Shown here: positions 12,649-23,197 of the stretch, piece after piece
Layout of the letters: each line of letters opens with the position of its first letter
Position numbering within the stretch: the stretch's first letter is position 1
Assembly: GCF_041381155.1 (NCBI RefSeq)
Contig: NC_091134.1
Location: 54,757,944 to 54,821,943 of the forward strand
From: Argopecten irradians
Taxonomy: Eukaryota > Mollusca > Bivalvia > Pectinida > Pectinidae
Length of the DNA: 64,000 nucleotides
Direction: 5' to 3'
Program-made: the position numbers and the translations under genes
The notes under the pieces: model-generated
The model's input: only the letters and a program-made list of their open reading frames with translations
What the model was told of the DNA's origin: nothing
Database searches by the model: none

Positions 12649-12772
12649 CCTATTTATACTGTTCCTCCACCCTGGCCTGGAGGCCTCGTACATTCGGCGG
12701 GTGGTTTAGAGTTAGAGCCAAAAACACCTGTTGTGTCATCTTAGTACCACCACAGACAGATCAATTACACCT
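12649..12772 (-). promoter_or_regulatory. Promoter of gene D
   Basis: TATAAATAGG on the minus strand (12649-12658). Upstream at 12745-12772 is AGGTGTAATTGATCTGTC with GGTGGTA, the family motif, and AACAGGTG between the two. A degenerate copy of this motif without a gene lies at 16810-16837. Confidence 0.6.
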
Positions 12773-13319
12773 CTTTTTTATGGTCAATACATTGGCATAT
12801 TGTTTATGATATTGGCCTATTAATAAGGGGACGAATCATAATATGGTATTTTTCATATTTCAACATAGTAAGATACCTCACATAAGTTTTATTCCAATGC
12901 CAAATATAGATACCGAGGACCTCTGTGAGTCGGGTACCAGATACACCATGGGAGTCTGTTTATGCCCCATATGTCCTGACTCATATTAGCGAAACATTGG
13001 AGGGATAGAGCCCCCCCACCCCTCACCCTCAACCCCCAACATAGACAGAAGAAATTCAAAATACTTGGCAGATTATTTTTATCAATGACAGATTTAGATA
13101 TAAAAAAATATTTTATCCTATATATTCATATGGCTTGGTACAATTGATCAATGGCATTCATGTATAACTGTGTCTATTTTAGTATTAGTCGGTGATGCAG
13201 AAAATCGAAATATCATCAAACACCGACGCTCACTTGAATTAGTTTTAAACGATTGTAATTTTAACAATCGGCATGGTCTAGTTTTGTACACGTGATATAA
13301 TAAAAGACTTAAATCAATC
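12773..13319. other. Divergent D-E intergenic, left part
   Basis: No gene. The segment 12816-13020 (TATTAATAAGG..., GATACCGAGGACC, GGGAGTCTGTTT) is homologous to 23871-24060, showing that the E and F units share upstream DNA. Confidence 0.6.
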
Positions 13320-13545
13320 ATCCTCGATACTCTAGGTGTTCCGATCACTTACGATCTCTACATCCCTCGACTATCAGGGGAACAAATCTGAACCAATCAC
13401 AGGCCTGCAAAGAATTCCTTTGAAGACTTACAGAGAGAGCGATGACCTACTTCAAAGCCACACAGTCAATCAAGGTACCGTCATGTGGCTCTTTTAATGG
13501 GGTGTAGAGATCGTATGTGATGGCAACCCCTAGGGTATCGAGGAT
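13320..13545. mobile_element. 226-bp inverted-repeat element (MITE)
   Basis: The ends form an imperfect inverted repeat of about 47 bases: ATCCTCGATACTCTAGG... at 13320-13366 and its complement at 13499-13545. There is no coding capacity. The matching place in the F unit (near 24270) lacks it, so it is an insertion. The target duplication is not clear. Confidence 0.7.
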
Positions 13546-13904
13546 AAAAACAATCAGAATCGTGTCAATTATTGAAAATCAAATTGAAAACCTTTGTGAA
13601 AATTCAAATATTTCCTAAAGATACGATACGAGTTTTTATTACTTTTTCACTTCCGATATCTTACTTATTGTATCTATTAATAGGTGTTTGCCTGCCCAGG
13701 TATTGAATATATAAGTTACCACTTTTCATAATTGTAGATTTTAATGCAAGATATAGCAAAAAACACTAGCTCAAGCAAAATATGCTTTTGAAGTACGGAT
13801 GTAATTATGCAAAAAACCCAGTTCGCGTTAGCTGTGTAATACAGAAAATGCAAGTGAGATATATTGTCAGTTTAAGATCCATTTGATAATGTCTGATGTA
13901 CTTC

Positions 13905-14030
13905 CTCTGAGAATTATGATACCTCTTTTGTTATCAATTATAACATACAATGCTTAATAATGACGGATTCCTTTGGCGATCTGCCGGCCCCTTCGTCGCA
14001 TACTAAAGCATTGAGATGGCTATATCAAGA
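13905..14030 (+). promoter_or_regulatory. Distal conserved block upstream of gene E
   Basis: TTATGATACC..., TAATAATGACGGATTCC, TTTGGCGATCTGCCGGCCC and CTTCGTCGCATACTAAAG, then ATGGCTATAT. The same ordered motifs occur at 24630-24760, 28190-28335 and 31765-31910, each 1.1-1.6 kb before a plus-strand family gene. Function inferred as regulatory. Confidence 0.5.
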
Positions 14031-15007
14031 ACAATTAAAGCAGAATCAAATTACATAAGCATGTATCAAAACGCCGAATTTAATGTTTATGTTATAAAAT
14101 AAAGATATGATGAATTCAATACGTACACGTTTTTGTCGTTAATTAAAAAATGAATGTCTGTCGAAGGGAACATTATACTATATCTAAAATATACATTTTC
14201 TGCATAAATTAGGAAAAAGAGTTACATATTTCTAATTAGACAATTGTGTTTTAATTTTTTATGGTTGTTGATTGAGTTGATTGATTTTAATTTAAACTTT
14301 ATAATTTTTTGTGCAGATTTTTTAAATTTTAGATACAACTTCCTTCAAACAAAATTGACTTGTTTGAAGCATCGATTAAAAAAATCAGGAGAAAGAAAAT
14401 TGAAGTCGAAATATTTATTCATAGTAATTAACAAATAATTGCTTTCGTCTTCCATTTGAGAATAACTTTAGGAATAAATTAAATGCATATAATTACTTAA
14501 CTCATATCCACATTAGTATGATATGTAATACTCCCTGACCGACTATGTACTGTGTGTAATTTCCTAGTAAGATTGTTTTCCAGGCATCTAGCTTTGGACT
14601 TATTTTCACCTAATTGAATATGTAAGCAAATGATATAAGTCGATTGTCGTTTATTCATGCATTAAAGACATAATTCGGGATATTTGACTCTGAAGAATGC
14701 AAAAAAAAAAAAAAAAATTCAATTCGTGGGGTTAATCTCTATAGAATGGATACGAAGGTCTAATAAAAAACATGGTGTGTGTATATAGTCACTGTGGTAG
14801 ATGTCAAATTCAGAGGAATGAAAATTGTTGAAGACAAACTGCCTTTTGTTTGGGATTCACATTTCAGATGTCTACATACATATACCACCCTGGCGAACAA
14901 TTGACAACCCCTGAAGAACACAATTTCATCAAACACCATCTACCAATGCAATATATTATAACAGTATTCCGTTTAATGTCTATCTACTATACAGGTAAGC
15001 TTTGTAG

Positions 15008-15127
15008 CAGGTGTAACCGATACCTCCCTGGTGGTATCACATCGTGTTGGCCAGGTGGTTTACCTGTCATTAACCAAACACAAACACGTGGTTTACCCCA
15101 CCTAAGATTACGGACATGTATATAAAG
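15008..15127 (+). promoter_or_regulatory. Promoter of gene E
   Basis: AGGTGTAACCGATACCTCC and GGTGGTA at 15008-15037, TTGGCCAGGTGG, E-box CACGTG, CCCCACCTAAG, and TATATAAAG at 15119-15127, 92 bases before the ATG. A likely start region is about 30 bases past the TATA box. Nearly identical to gene F. Confidence 0.7.
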
Positions 15128-15218
15128 CGCCAGCAACAGGTATTATATCAGTTTTTATACTGACACTGTGGAATAATCATCTGAATCTTATTTATTTCAT
15201 TACACTACAGTAACCAAA

Positions 15219-15678
15219 ATGGAAGCCGTTCTGACAGGAAACGCAAGTGATAGAATTAACAGTGCACTAGCAACTCTGAGGAGCGAAATGGTAAATATAT
15301 TTATTTACATTCATCTGATATGACATTATATGATATTATAAGATTAAAAATGGATAAATAATGAAAATAATGTAATGATAATGATTAATGTACTCAAGAT
15401 TTGATAACTTTAAAAAAAAATATGAATTGTTCCAATTACAGCTTGACCTCAGACAACAAGATGTCCAGCTGATGAACCAGCTTATGAGCATAAACACCAA
15501 CATCAAGACCCTGGCCAAACAGAGGTCACACCCAGGCAGACAGCTGAAGAAGAAACATATGTCGGTGAAAGGTAGACGCAAATTCATCAGTCTACATGAA
15601 TCCATCCCAGAGGAGGATTCTAGTTCGGCGGACTCGGACAGTGACGCCAGTATCTCTAGTAATGACAATGAGATATGA
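15219..15678 (+). CDS. Gene E: small coiled-coil/acidic-tail protein, LRQQDVQLM family
   Basis: Exons 15219-15290 and 15442-15678, 309 bases, 102 aa. Exon 1: MEAVLTGNASDRINSALATL then RSEM; GTAAAT donor, 151-base intron, ATTACAG acceptor. Exon 2: LDLRQQDVQLMNQLMSINTN, a basic segment (KQRSHPGRQLKKK, KGRRKF), SIPEEDSSSADSDSDAS and an end NDNEI. A further intron lies after the stop: donor at 15788, acceptor ending 15962, 109 bases from stop to junction. The ATG is placed by alignment with all other copies and by the TATA box. First plus-strand copy. Function unknown. Confidence 0.82.
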
Positions 15679-16518
15679 TGGAATGGGTAAAGTTGGATCA
15701 GATGGATCAAACGTCTGGAAAACTATGATTCTGCGACCGAGCGGAACTCTACATGGACATGGACACGGAAACACATGTTCTGTGCAGGTAAATAATCAAT
15801 ATGAATTATTTTCATTCAATATGTAAGTAGTTAAAAGTACATGAAAATGGTCTTAGGATAATTGATTTCCTACACTTTAAACTTGAATTAACCGCAAATC
15901 TATTTTCAATTATATGTTATTTAAAATCCATATATAATATTTTCTTCGTTTTGTCGTTTCAGATGCATCCACGATACTGTATACTTCAGAGAGGAAAGTG
16001 ACAACATGGGTCCATGGCCGAATTGAAGACTGTGTCTACACAACAAGGCAACGTTACACAACTATCTAATGTGATAATGTGACCTCTTAAAACTGTTTTT
16101 ATTTCTACCTCCAAGTAACTACGGAAACATATTTTCCTAAAATTATATTGGGAAAGAGAGACTTAGCCAGACAGAAGAGGAGGGACTGAGATTATTATCG
16201 TATCTCTATGACATTTTTGCTGGAACGACTGTTTAGTGGAAAAGATATTTCAGTGAACATAAATGACGGAACATTTTTTTTTCCGATTACCAACCAAACA
16301 TCTTAAAGTGCATAACATTCTCTTATATATGCTGAATACGCTGTGGATTTAAATAGTGGAAAATGAGCATGATACGAATAACAACATAATTATATGTGAC
16401 ATTTCATACACTATATGTTTAGATAATTTATATCTAAAGCTGTGTCATAACCATGGCGGTTAACACAATGCGGATGTACAATACGGCATGTTGCAATTAT
16501 TTTGAAAACAAAAATAAA
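15679..16518 (+). other. Spliced 3' untranslated region of gene E
   Basis: Holds the post-stop intron (15788-15962; CAG/GTAAAT and TCGTTTCAG) and ends at AATAAA (16513-16518). The last 80 bases (ACCATGGCGGTTAACACAA..., TTGCAATT) are conserved in F and partly in G. ATGGATCAAACG at 15702 marks the place where G has its second open frame; here that frame closes within a few codons. Confidence 0.6.
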
Positions 16519-16809
16519 ACTGATTGATTCAATATATTTTGTCCTGTTATGCATATATCGTACTTCATGTAAAACACATTTCAGAAGAGTATCTTGTTCC
16601 GCATGACTAAGATTTCCCCAGAATTAATAATTTGTTATTTATATGAAATCATTCCATTTCATTGAATCCAGAGAAGCGACAAAGATTGAAATTGTTTATT
16701 TATATATTACACTATCTTATCAGGACTCAGAAGTAATATAAAATGCTTTTTCATCAATATTCGCCAATAGCATTATAGAATATAACGATTATGTTTGTTT
16801 TCATCTTAG

Positions 16810-16837
16810 TACCACCAAAGACATATTATTTGCACCT
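16810..16837 (-). promoter_or_regulatory. Orphan family promoter motif
   Basis: TTAGTACCACCAAAGACAT with TTTGCACCT resembles the gene D motif at 12745-12772 in the same orientation, but no family gene lies to its left. It is the edge of the duplicated D-E upstream region, now cut from its continuation by the LTR element at 16884. Confidence 0.5.
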
Positions 16838-16883
16838 ACTCCATATAGTTCGTACTGTGGTAAAATGCTTATTATATTGGTTT

Positions 16884-17958
16884 TGTAACGTTCTTAACTT
16901 CTGTTGTTTTCTCTAGACTAATATCACTTCTGACACCAATTGTCGCGTTTCCAATAACCACAAATTCACTTAAAGTAATATTTACAATTTATTTACAACA
17001 CTCAAAATATGTACAGGAGAACGAAACACAGTTGATACGAAATAAAACCTAAAATCCTAACGTCACTACGTTGACGATCCCAACTATCCAATTAAGAAAC
17101 AAATCTAAGCGGAATATCTCTAATTCCCAGCGAAATGAAGAAAAGCCTAAGTCCCGCTCCCAGCGAAACACTACTATCCAAAAGCGCACTCAATTAGTCC
17201 CAATCCCAGGGTAAGCACTTTTGTAAAATCCTGTCGAAAAAGCCTACGTCCCGCTCCCAGCGAAACACTACTATCACAAAGTACTCAATTAGCCTCACTC
17301 CAAGGGTAAGCGCTACTTTAAAATCCGGTCAGGAAAAGCCCCAGTCCCAGGGCCGCAGCCCTTTTTATACCCATTCATTAATGAGCTCATGCATAAACAT
17401 AACCTATATCTACAAATACAAATCAAATATAGAATCTACCAGCATCTAAATTAAGGAATCTAAGTAAAGATTTAAGGAAATACCCTTAGACTATATATAA
17501 GCTCAGCCGAGCATCTAAATTAGGGAATCTAAGTAAAGACTTAAGGAAATTCCCCTATACTAAATATACACTCGAAACATCCAAAATGAAGCTAAATATA
17601 CTTTCCAAGCAAAGCTAAATAAAAACTCCAAGTGACCCCTAAAATAATTCTGTGAATTCCCCTAAACTAAATATATACAATGCCATCTCTCTGAGAAGTA
17701 GGTCAACTGGACCCTAAAAATACACACACACAGGTTGCCTAGAGTTCAGGCTCCTGTACACAGCCTCCCTATACACTAGTACCATTCCTAATTAGTTACG
17801 GCTACTTGACCAAGTGTCTAGGTTTCCCCCAGACCCAAACTGGACAGAACCGACCAATTTACACCCTTTAATGAACATTTGACTCGGGTAATAAAATAAT
17901 AATCTAGACACTATGGAACTAATTTCTTACTCTTACCACCAAATGAATGAACGTAACA
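16884..17958 (-). repeat. Left LTR (3' LTR of the minus-strand element)
   Basis: 1075 bases. On the minus strand it begins TGTTACGTTCATTCATTTGG, just after a purine-rich tract (CAGGCAGGAGATAA), and ends GAACGTTACA. A primer-site-like GGTGTCAGAAGTG lies within it near its end. Internal repeats of CCCGCTCCCAGCGAAACAC occur near 17155 and 17245. Confidence 0.8.
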
Positions 17959-18084
17959 TTATCTCCTGCCTGGTGTGAGCTCCTGCGAACACAATTAAAT
18001 CCCATTGAGATTAATCCGTTATAGAAATCACAAAAATGAATTTAAAATCCCAATATAGATAATAAATATCTCACTTATTATTGT

Positions 18085-18525
18085 CAAGTTCATCACTGCT
18101 GTTAAATCCCAATTCAGAAATGAAATTTTCACAAAATTTTACTGTCAAAGTTCTTCACGACTGCTAAATCCCAATTAATGTAAGAATTGTCACACAATTA
18201 ATGTCAAAGTTCCTCACGGCTGCTGCTAAATCCCAATTTAGGTAAGAGTTTTCACAAACTTAAATGTCAAAGTTCATCATAGCTGCTACTAAATCACAAC
18301 GTTTGCAAGAAAGTTCACAATATTGATTTCAAAGTTCATCGCGGCTGCTGCTACATCCCAATTCAGGTAAATTTTCACAATATTTTGTGAAAGTTCTTTA
18401 CGGCTGCTGCTACATCCCAATTTAGGTAAATTTCACAACATATGTTAAAGTTCTTTATGGCTGCCACTAAATATGTCAAAGTTCATTACGGCTGCTGCTA
18501 AATCCAAATTCAGGTATGAAACTTT
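18085..18525. repeat. Minisatellite, about 60-base unit
   Basis: About eight degenerate copies of a unit containing AAAGTTCATCACGGCTGCTG, CTAAATCCCAATTCAGGTAA and TTTTCACAA. It lies inside the LTR element. Confidence 0.85.
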
Positions 18526-19376
18526 ATTCTTTTGGTAATATTTCAAAAGTTTCACTGACTTGTATAACAAAGTTTATCATAAGGTGTCATCGTAGAACAT
18601 GGAACACTACTGCAAGGTGGTTGTTAGGCCCCTCAGTTGATTCTGGTTTTGATATATGTCTTTTGTTGATTCTTCACTCTACTTATGATGTTGCTGTCGA
18701 TCTATGAGGATGTCAATCTTTGATGATGAAAAGTTTTTACTTTTTTTTTCTTTTGACGTACTTTTCTACATTTCTTTGTTGGTGCCGCTGATTCTTGACG
18801 TTACGTTTGTCGCTGTGGTGTTCCAAACACCAGAGTCGTTGTTTGCCCCAACGGTTGCGTTGTTCCATATCCATCCAATCTTTCAGCTGTTGATCGTTGC
18901 GCGAAGCCGATCCCGTCGAAATTCCTCCCAAAGAATGACACTCATTCTTAGAGCCTACACTAGATACCTATACTACAATTTTCATAAGAGCTTTGATCAA
19001 TTTCAAAATAATTTTCACTATCATCAGCCAGATTTAAATCATAGACGAGAATTTTAGTGCCAAATAAGATGAGGTGCCAATTTTGAACATAATGAAGCAC
19101 ACAGCATGATCACTTCTTTTTAAATCCAACGAATATCAACACTAAAATATTTTGCAATATATACACACTTTTTGTAATCCACATGGAAACTAAACTTAAA
19201 TCACTTTAAATATATACACTTTCTCTAATCGACACGAATCTACACAAATAGATGCACTTGATGTAATCCACATGAAAAGCAATACTTTCACTTCACTTCA
19301 TATGCTATCCCTAATTCACACAAATAGCAATACGGAAATGATTTTTACTATAAACACTATTTAATCCATACGAATA

Positions 19377-19649
19377 GCACAATAATCCATATGAATGGCA
19401 CAATAATCCATACAAATGGCACAATAATTCATACGAATAGCACAATAATCCATACGAATAGCACAATAATTCGTACGAATGGCACAATAACTCGTACGAA
19501 TAACACAATAATTCATACGAATAACACAATAATCCATACGAATAACACAATAATTCATACGAATAACACAATAATCCATACGAATAGCACAATAATTCGT
19601 ACGAATGGCACAATAATCCATACGAATGGCACAGTAATCCGTACGAATA
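19377..19649. repeat. 21-base tandem repeat, 13 copies
   Basis: Thirteen head-to-tail copies of GCACAATAATCCATACGAAT plus A, with C/T and A/G variants. Because the unit is a multiple of three, several frames stay open on both strands; they are not genes. There are no spacers, so it is not a CRISPR array. Inside the LTR element. Confidence 0.95.
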
Positions 19650-19784
19650 ACAGCACTGAAATCACATTTATATACACTAATTCTAAATTTCTATTCCTCA
19701 ATAACTTTTCACATCACTTTCTAAATCTAACACCACTTTTTGTATCGAATGAATCTAGCACAAAGACTATTTAGGCACTTCAAT

Positions 19785-20175
19785 AATTTCTTACACAATG
19801 ATTTCTCCAACGCATTTTTGGCACTTTTTCTAAATTCTAACACTTTGATTATTGGCACTTTTTTGGCTAATTCCTATCACATTGAATAATTCCATTGAAT
19901 TTGACACTTTTGCTAATTTCTAACACTTTGAATAATTCCATTGAATTCCGGCACCTTTTCTAATTTTTAACACTTGGATGGTTAACACTTTTGCTCTAAC
20001 ACTTTGATAATTGGCACTATTGATAATTTCTAACACTTTGAATAATTCCATCGAATTCTGGCACCTTTTCTAATTTTTATCACTTAGAATATTGGCACTT
20101 TTGCTCTTACACTTTGATAATTGGCACTTTTTTTTGGCTAATTCCTATCACTATGAGGCTCTAAGACACTTTTGT
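19785..20175. repeat. Degenerate tandem repeat with CACTTTTGCT motifs
   Basis: Repeats mixing CTAACACTTTGAATAATTCC, ATTGAATTCTGGCACCTTTT and TTGGCACTTTTGCT, with a period of roughly 70 bases. Third minisatellite block in the LTR element. Confidence 0.75.
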
Positions 20176-20188
20176 TTTCTTTCAAGCT

Positions 20189-20707
20189 TTACTCCAAAGA
20201 ATTACCGGCTCCTTTCTCTGCATCTTCTGAAGATGTTGGTTGCTGATGGTTCTGGAGATAGGCTGTAGTATTTTGGACCAGACTCCAAATTGTAGACAGT
20301 ATCTCCGGTGGCATTTCCGTGTTTCGTTTTTTTGATAGGTGGATAATTCCTTTTGTTGTTTTCTGGATATCTTGCTTCAGATTTTCCGCCAATGCCTTCT
20401 GGTATTCCATGCTCCTCCTTAGACTTTCATGGTTATGTTTGATTGCGTTAGATGTTGCCTCTTTAATGGAGATTTCCATCCTCCCTAGTCGCTCTTCAAT
20501 ATTTGTAATTCTGCCTGACAACCCTTCTAAAAATTTAGTAAGTTGGCTGACAGGGTTCTGTTCTGTTTCTCGTGTGTTAATTGTCGCCGCTGACTCGGGC
20601 TGAAAGCAGGTTGATGGCCCCGGCAATGGTGAGCAGTCAAAATCCACCTCAGACACTGGTGAAAAAAGATGAAACTCGTCTTGTAATGGAGTGTTAGGAG
20701 TATCCAT
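20189..20707 (-). CDS. Coiled-coil open frame inside the LTR element
   Basis: An open frame of 172 codons, the only sizeable one in the element. The first 55 residues are proline/serine-rich and acidic (MDTPNTPLQDEFHLFSP). Residues of about 57-125 form a predicted helix with heptads (LTKFLEGLSGRITNIEERLG). The C-terminus is polar. No zinc knuckle, protease or polymerase motif is seen. It may be a Gag-like or accessory product of a non-autonomous element; this is inference from position and coiled-coil character. It is treated as part of a fossil. Confidence 0.45.
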   Translation of the reverse strand: MDTPNTPLQDEFHLFSPVSEVDFDCSPLPGPSTCFQPESAATINTRETEQNPVSQLTKFLEGLSGRITNIEERLGRMEISIKEATSNAIKHNHESLRRSMEYQKALAENLKQDIQKTTKGIIHLSKKRNTEMPPEILSTIWSLVQNTTAYLQNHQQPTSSEDAEKGAGNSLE

Positions 20708-22167
20708 GTTGACTTGTTGGTTTCAATTTGGAGAATGATGTTCTGTTTGCTTGGTTTTCAAAGTCATGTGATCGATAATGACAACCTCCCCCTCCCCTCT
20801 CAGTCTAAGTTTACTCGTGCCAAATCCGTGTCAGTACGTCTAATGTCCTTTTTAACAACATGAGAAGAAATTTAGAAACACTAACTCAGTCTGGATGGAC
20901 GAAACCGTGGCCGAAATGTTCATTTTTGATTTTGACAAATTCATTTTCTCCTCGTAACTTTTACTAAATATCCACTGTCCACACTATTTTGACAGCACAG
21001 TTGGTCCTAATTTCTTCCATCTACATTTAGGTAAAGTCTTGACATACAATATGACACTATTTACAGACACACACAAGACAACTCCAATGTGTGTTACACA
21101 GTCACTAGCAATAAAATCCCTCATCACCCGCGAGCCCTTTCTTAGCCAAGCCTATTAATCCGAAGCGGCCGGGCTGTTTGTGATGTCTACTGCCCCGTCT
21201 CAAATCAGTTCATTCATTTTGATTTTGTGGATCTCCTGCCTAGAGTAGACCCCCACTCCAGTACTTTCATTAAAGATACACAGTTATATTGTTGGCCATA
21301 TAGTGAATAAACATCTCACCTACGTGAACCAGTGAGACTTATGTTCTCAAACTTTGCGAAAACACAAGATGGTTCATCACTTTTAGTCACTAATACAGTA
21401 CTTCGAAACACTTCCAAGTCTCTACATATCATTGGCACAAATGGACAATATCTCCAACACATTTCCACGTTCCTCTCCATGACCCCTAGTTTTAATACCT
21501 CATCAAAACTTAGCATGAGAACTGGCAAATATGTCTATATTTCCAAATCTCTCAGTACCTTTTGGCAGTTTTGAAATCGCACCAAAACTCCAAAAATGGT
21601 AAGTGTTACGACAGTCATTTAAAACTCTAATATTTCTACATTATAATCCGAAAAAGTCACATCACCAGAACCATAACTCTATTTGCAATATCCATGATTA
21701 GTTCAGTCGTCAGGCTAATTTACTTATGTTAAAATCTCACTTATTTTCCTGGATCCCAATTTTTGTCCGATTCAAGATTCACAAGATATTCCCTTGAAAC
21801 CGAGAGATAAGTAGGGAAACTACGTTCTCTGTAATTATTAACACTTTCTTTTCTATAATGGTTTTCTTGTAAAACATACGAGTTGTCAAACATTAACTGA
21901 CATGAAAGAAGAATAATTGCTAATCCACACACCATGTCGTACAGAAGAACCATCATACTCCAGCAGGTTAAATAGAAATCAAATCCAGTATAAGAATATC
22001 TATGTTACATATAATCCAAAAAAGGAAAATCCAATATCAATCCCAATCACTTGGAAATTCGAATTTCTCGGCACTTCTCAAAAATCTTGAATTTTACGTC
22101 ACTTAAATCCCAAACATACACGAAAATCCAAATTCTTAAAATAATCCCTTTGAATGCGCGTGTTTAA
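20708..22167. other. LTR element interior without recognisable features
   Basis: Upstream of the coiled-coil frame on the element strand. No long open frame, no motif recognised. Probably untranslated leader. Confidence 0.5.
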
Positions 22168-23051
22168 AGCTGACAATGCAAATTAAAATTATTAACATGA
22201 TTTTTTTTTAAAAATAAGTATACTCGTTTTTCCAAGAATCGTTTATGAGACATTCCCCGGTTGAGGACAGCCATTTTTGTTTTACATTCCGACGACTCAC
22301 CGACCCCTATATAAAGCGCGTGAATCGACACACGTGCGCTCATTCATGTACCTAAACACCTAGCAGTCCACAGGTTATATCACCTACAAATAGGTAAACA
22401 AAACCCTCACCTGTAAAACTATAAGGGACTTTTTTTAGCAAGAAAACATGTCAACTCCTCTAAGTTGTCATTTAGATGTTTCTCAAAATAAAATTCCTAC
22501 GCAAGTGAATAGAAATCCAAAAATAATCCGTCCACATATCTCCACGTATATCATCGTACCCGACGCACTCAACTGACCATATACACGTGACTATGTACCT
22601 GACCCGAACGAGCGACAACTAGCAAGGACACACACGTGTCGTTGTACATGTACGTGTAAAACTTAGTGTATATTGAAGTGTTTTATTAGTTCGTATTGGA
22701 CATATGTTGGGATATAGCTGACAACACATTCATCTATTACTTCAATGAAATATTGTCAGGTGAGTGCAGTGTTTATTTTCAATTTGACATTGTTATTTGC
22801 AATATCGGGGCATGTGTATCTGAGACAAGATATGTTTAGAATGATACACGTGTGTCAAGTGTCCCGTGCTTTATATAGGGGGTTGGCCAGTGAAGGTTAC
22901 TAAGCAGAGCAAAAGAAAAATGGCTGCCACTTCCTTAGATACCACACTGTCATAACTAGGGGATGTCTCAGAAACAATTTTTGAAAAAAAATATTTCGTT
23001 AATATTTTTTTTTTAATTTCAACTGCATGTTTTTAACTTGCATTGTCAGCT
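22168..23051. mobile_element. TTAA-flanked inverted-repeat element inside the LTR element
   Basis: 884 bases between TTAA at 22164-22167 and TTAA at 23052-23055. Ends are AGCTGACAATGCAA and its complement. The inverted arms are long, about 22168-22450 and 22790-23051. They share GAGACATCCCC, CAGCCATTTTT, a TATATAAAGC box next to CACACGTG, and T-rich runs, but are clearly diverged. No transposase is visible. A TTAA target fits piggyBac-like or Kolobok-like transposases; which one is not determined. Confidence 0.6.
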
Positions 23052-23059
23052 TTAAGTAC

Positions 23060-23197
23060 GAATTCCACTTCTGACACCAGTTGTAACGTTCTTTACTTCT
23101 GTTGTTTTCTCTTGACTAATCCCACTTCTGACACCATTTGTAACGTTCTTACGCTCTTTGTTTTAATTTGAAGAAGTATCCCACTTCTGGCACCGGT
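23060..23197 (-). repeat. Tandem primer-site-like units next to the right LTR
   Basis: Three spaced copies of a primer-site-like sequence, read on the plus strand as CCACTTCTGACACCA or a close variant, at 23065, 23121 and 23180. A fourth lies in the LTR at 23239. Each is followed by TGTAACGTTCTT, the LTR terminus. The one at 23180-23197 touches the LTR and is the expected primer site. Confidence 0.65.

Noticed and set aside
15336-15710. Antisense open frame over gene E exon 2 (also over F and G)
   Set aside because: It is a shadow of the coding exon; the codon structure and splice sites support the plus strand.
19377-19649. Possible CRISPR-like array
   Set aside because: Copies are head to tail with no spacers, in eukaryotic DNA inside an LTR element.
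19311-19774. Long open frames of 86-127 codons on both strands
   Set aside because: They are products of the 21-base tandem repeat, whose unit length is a multiple of three.
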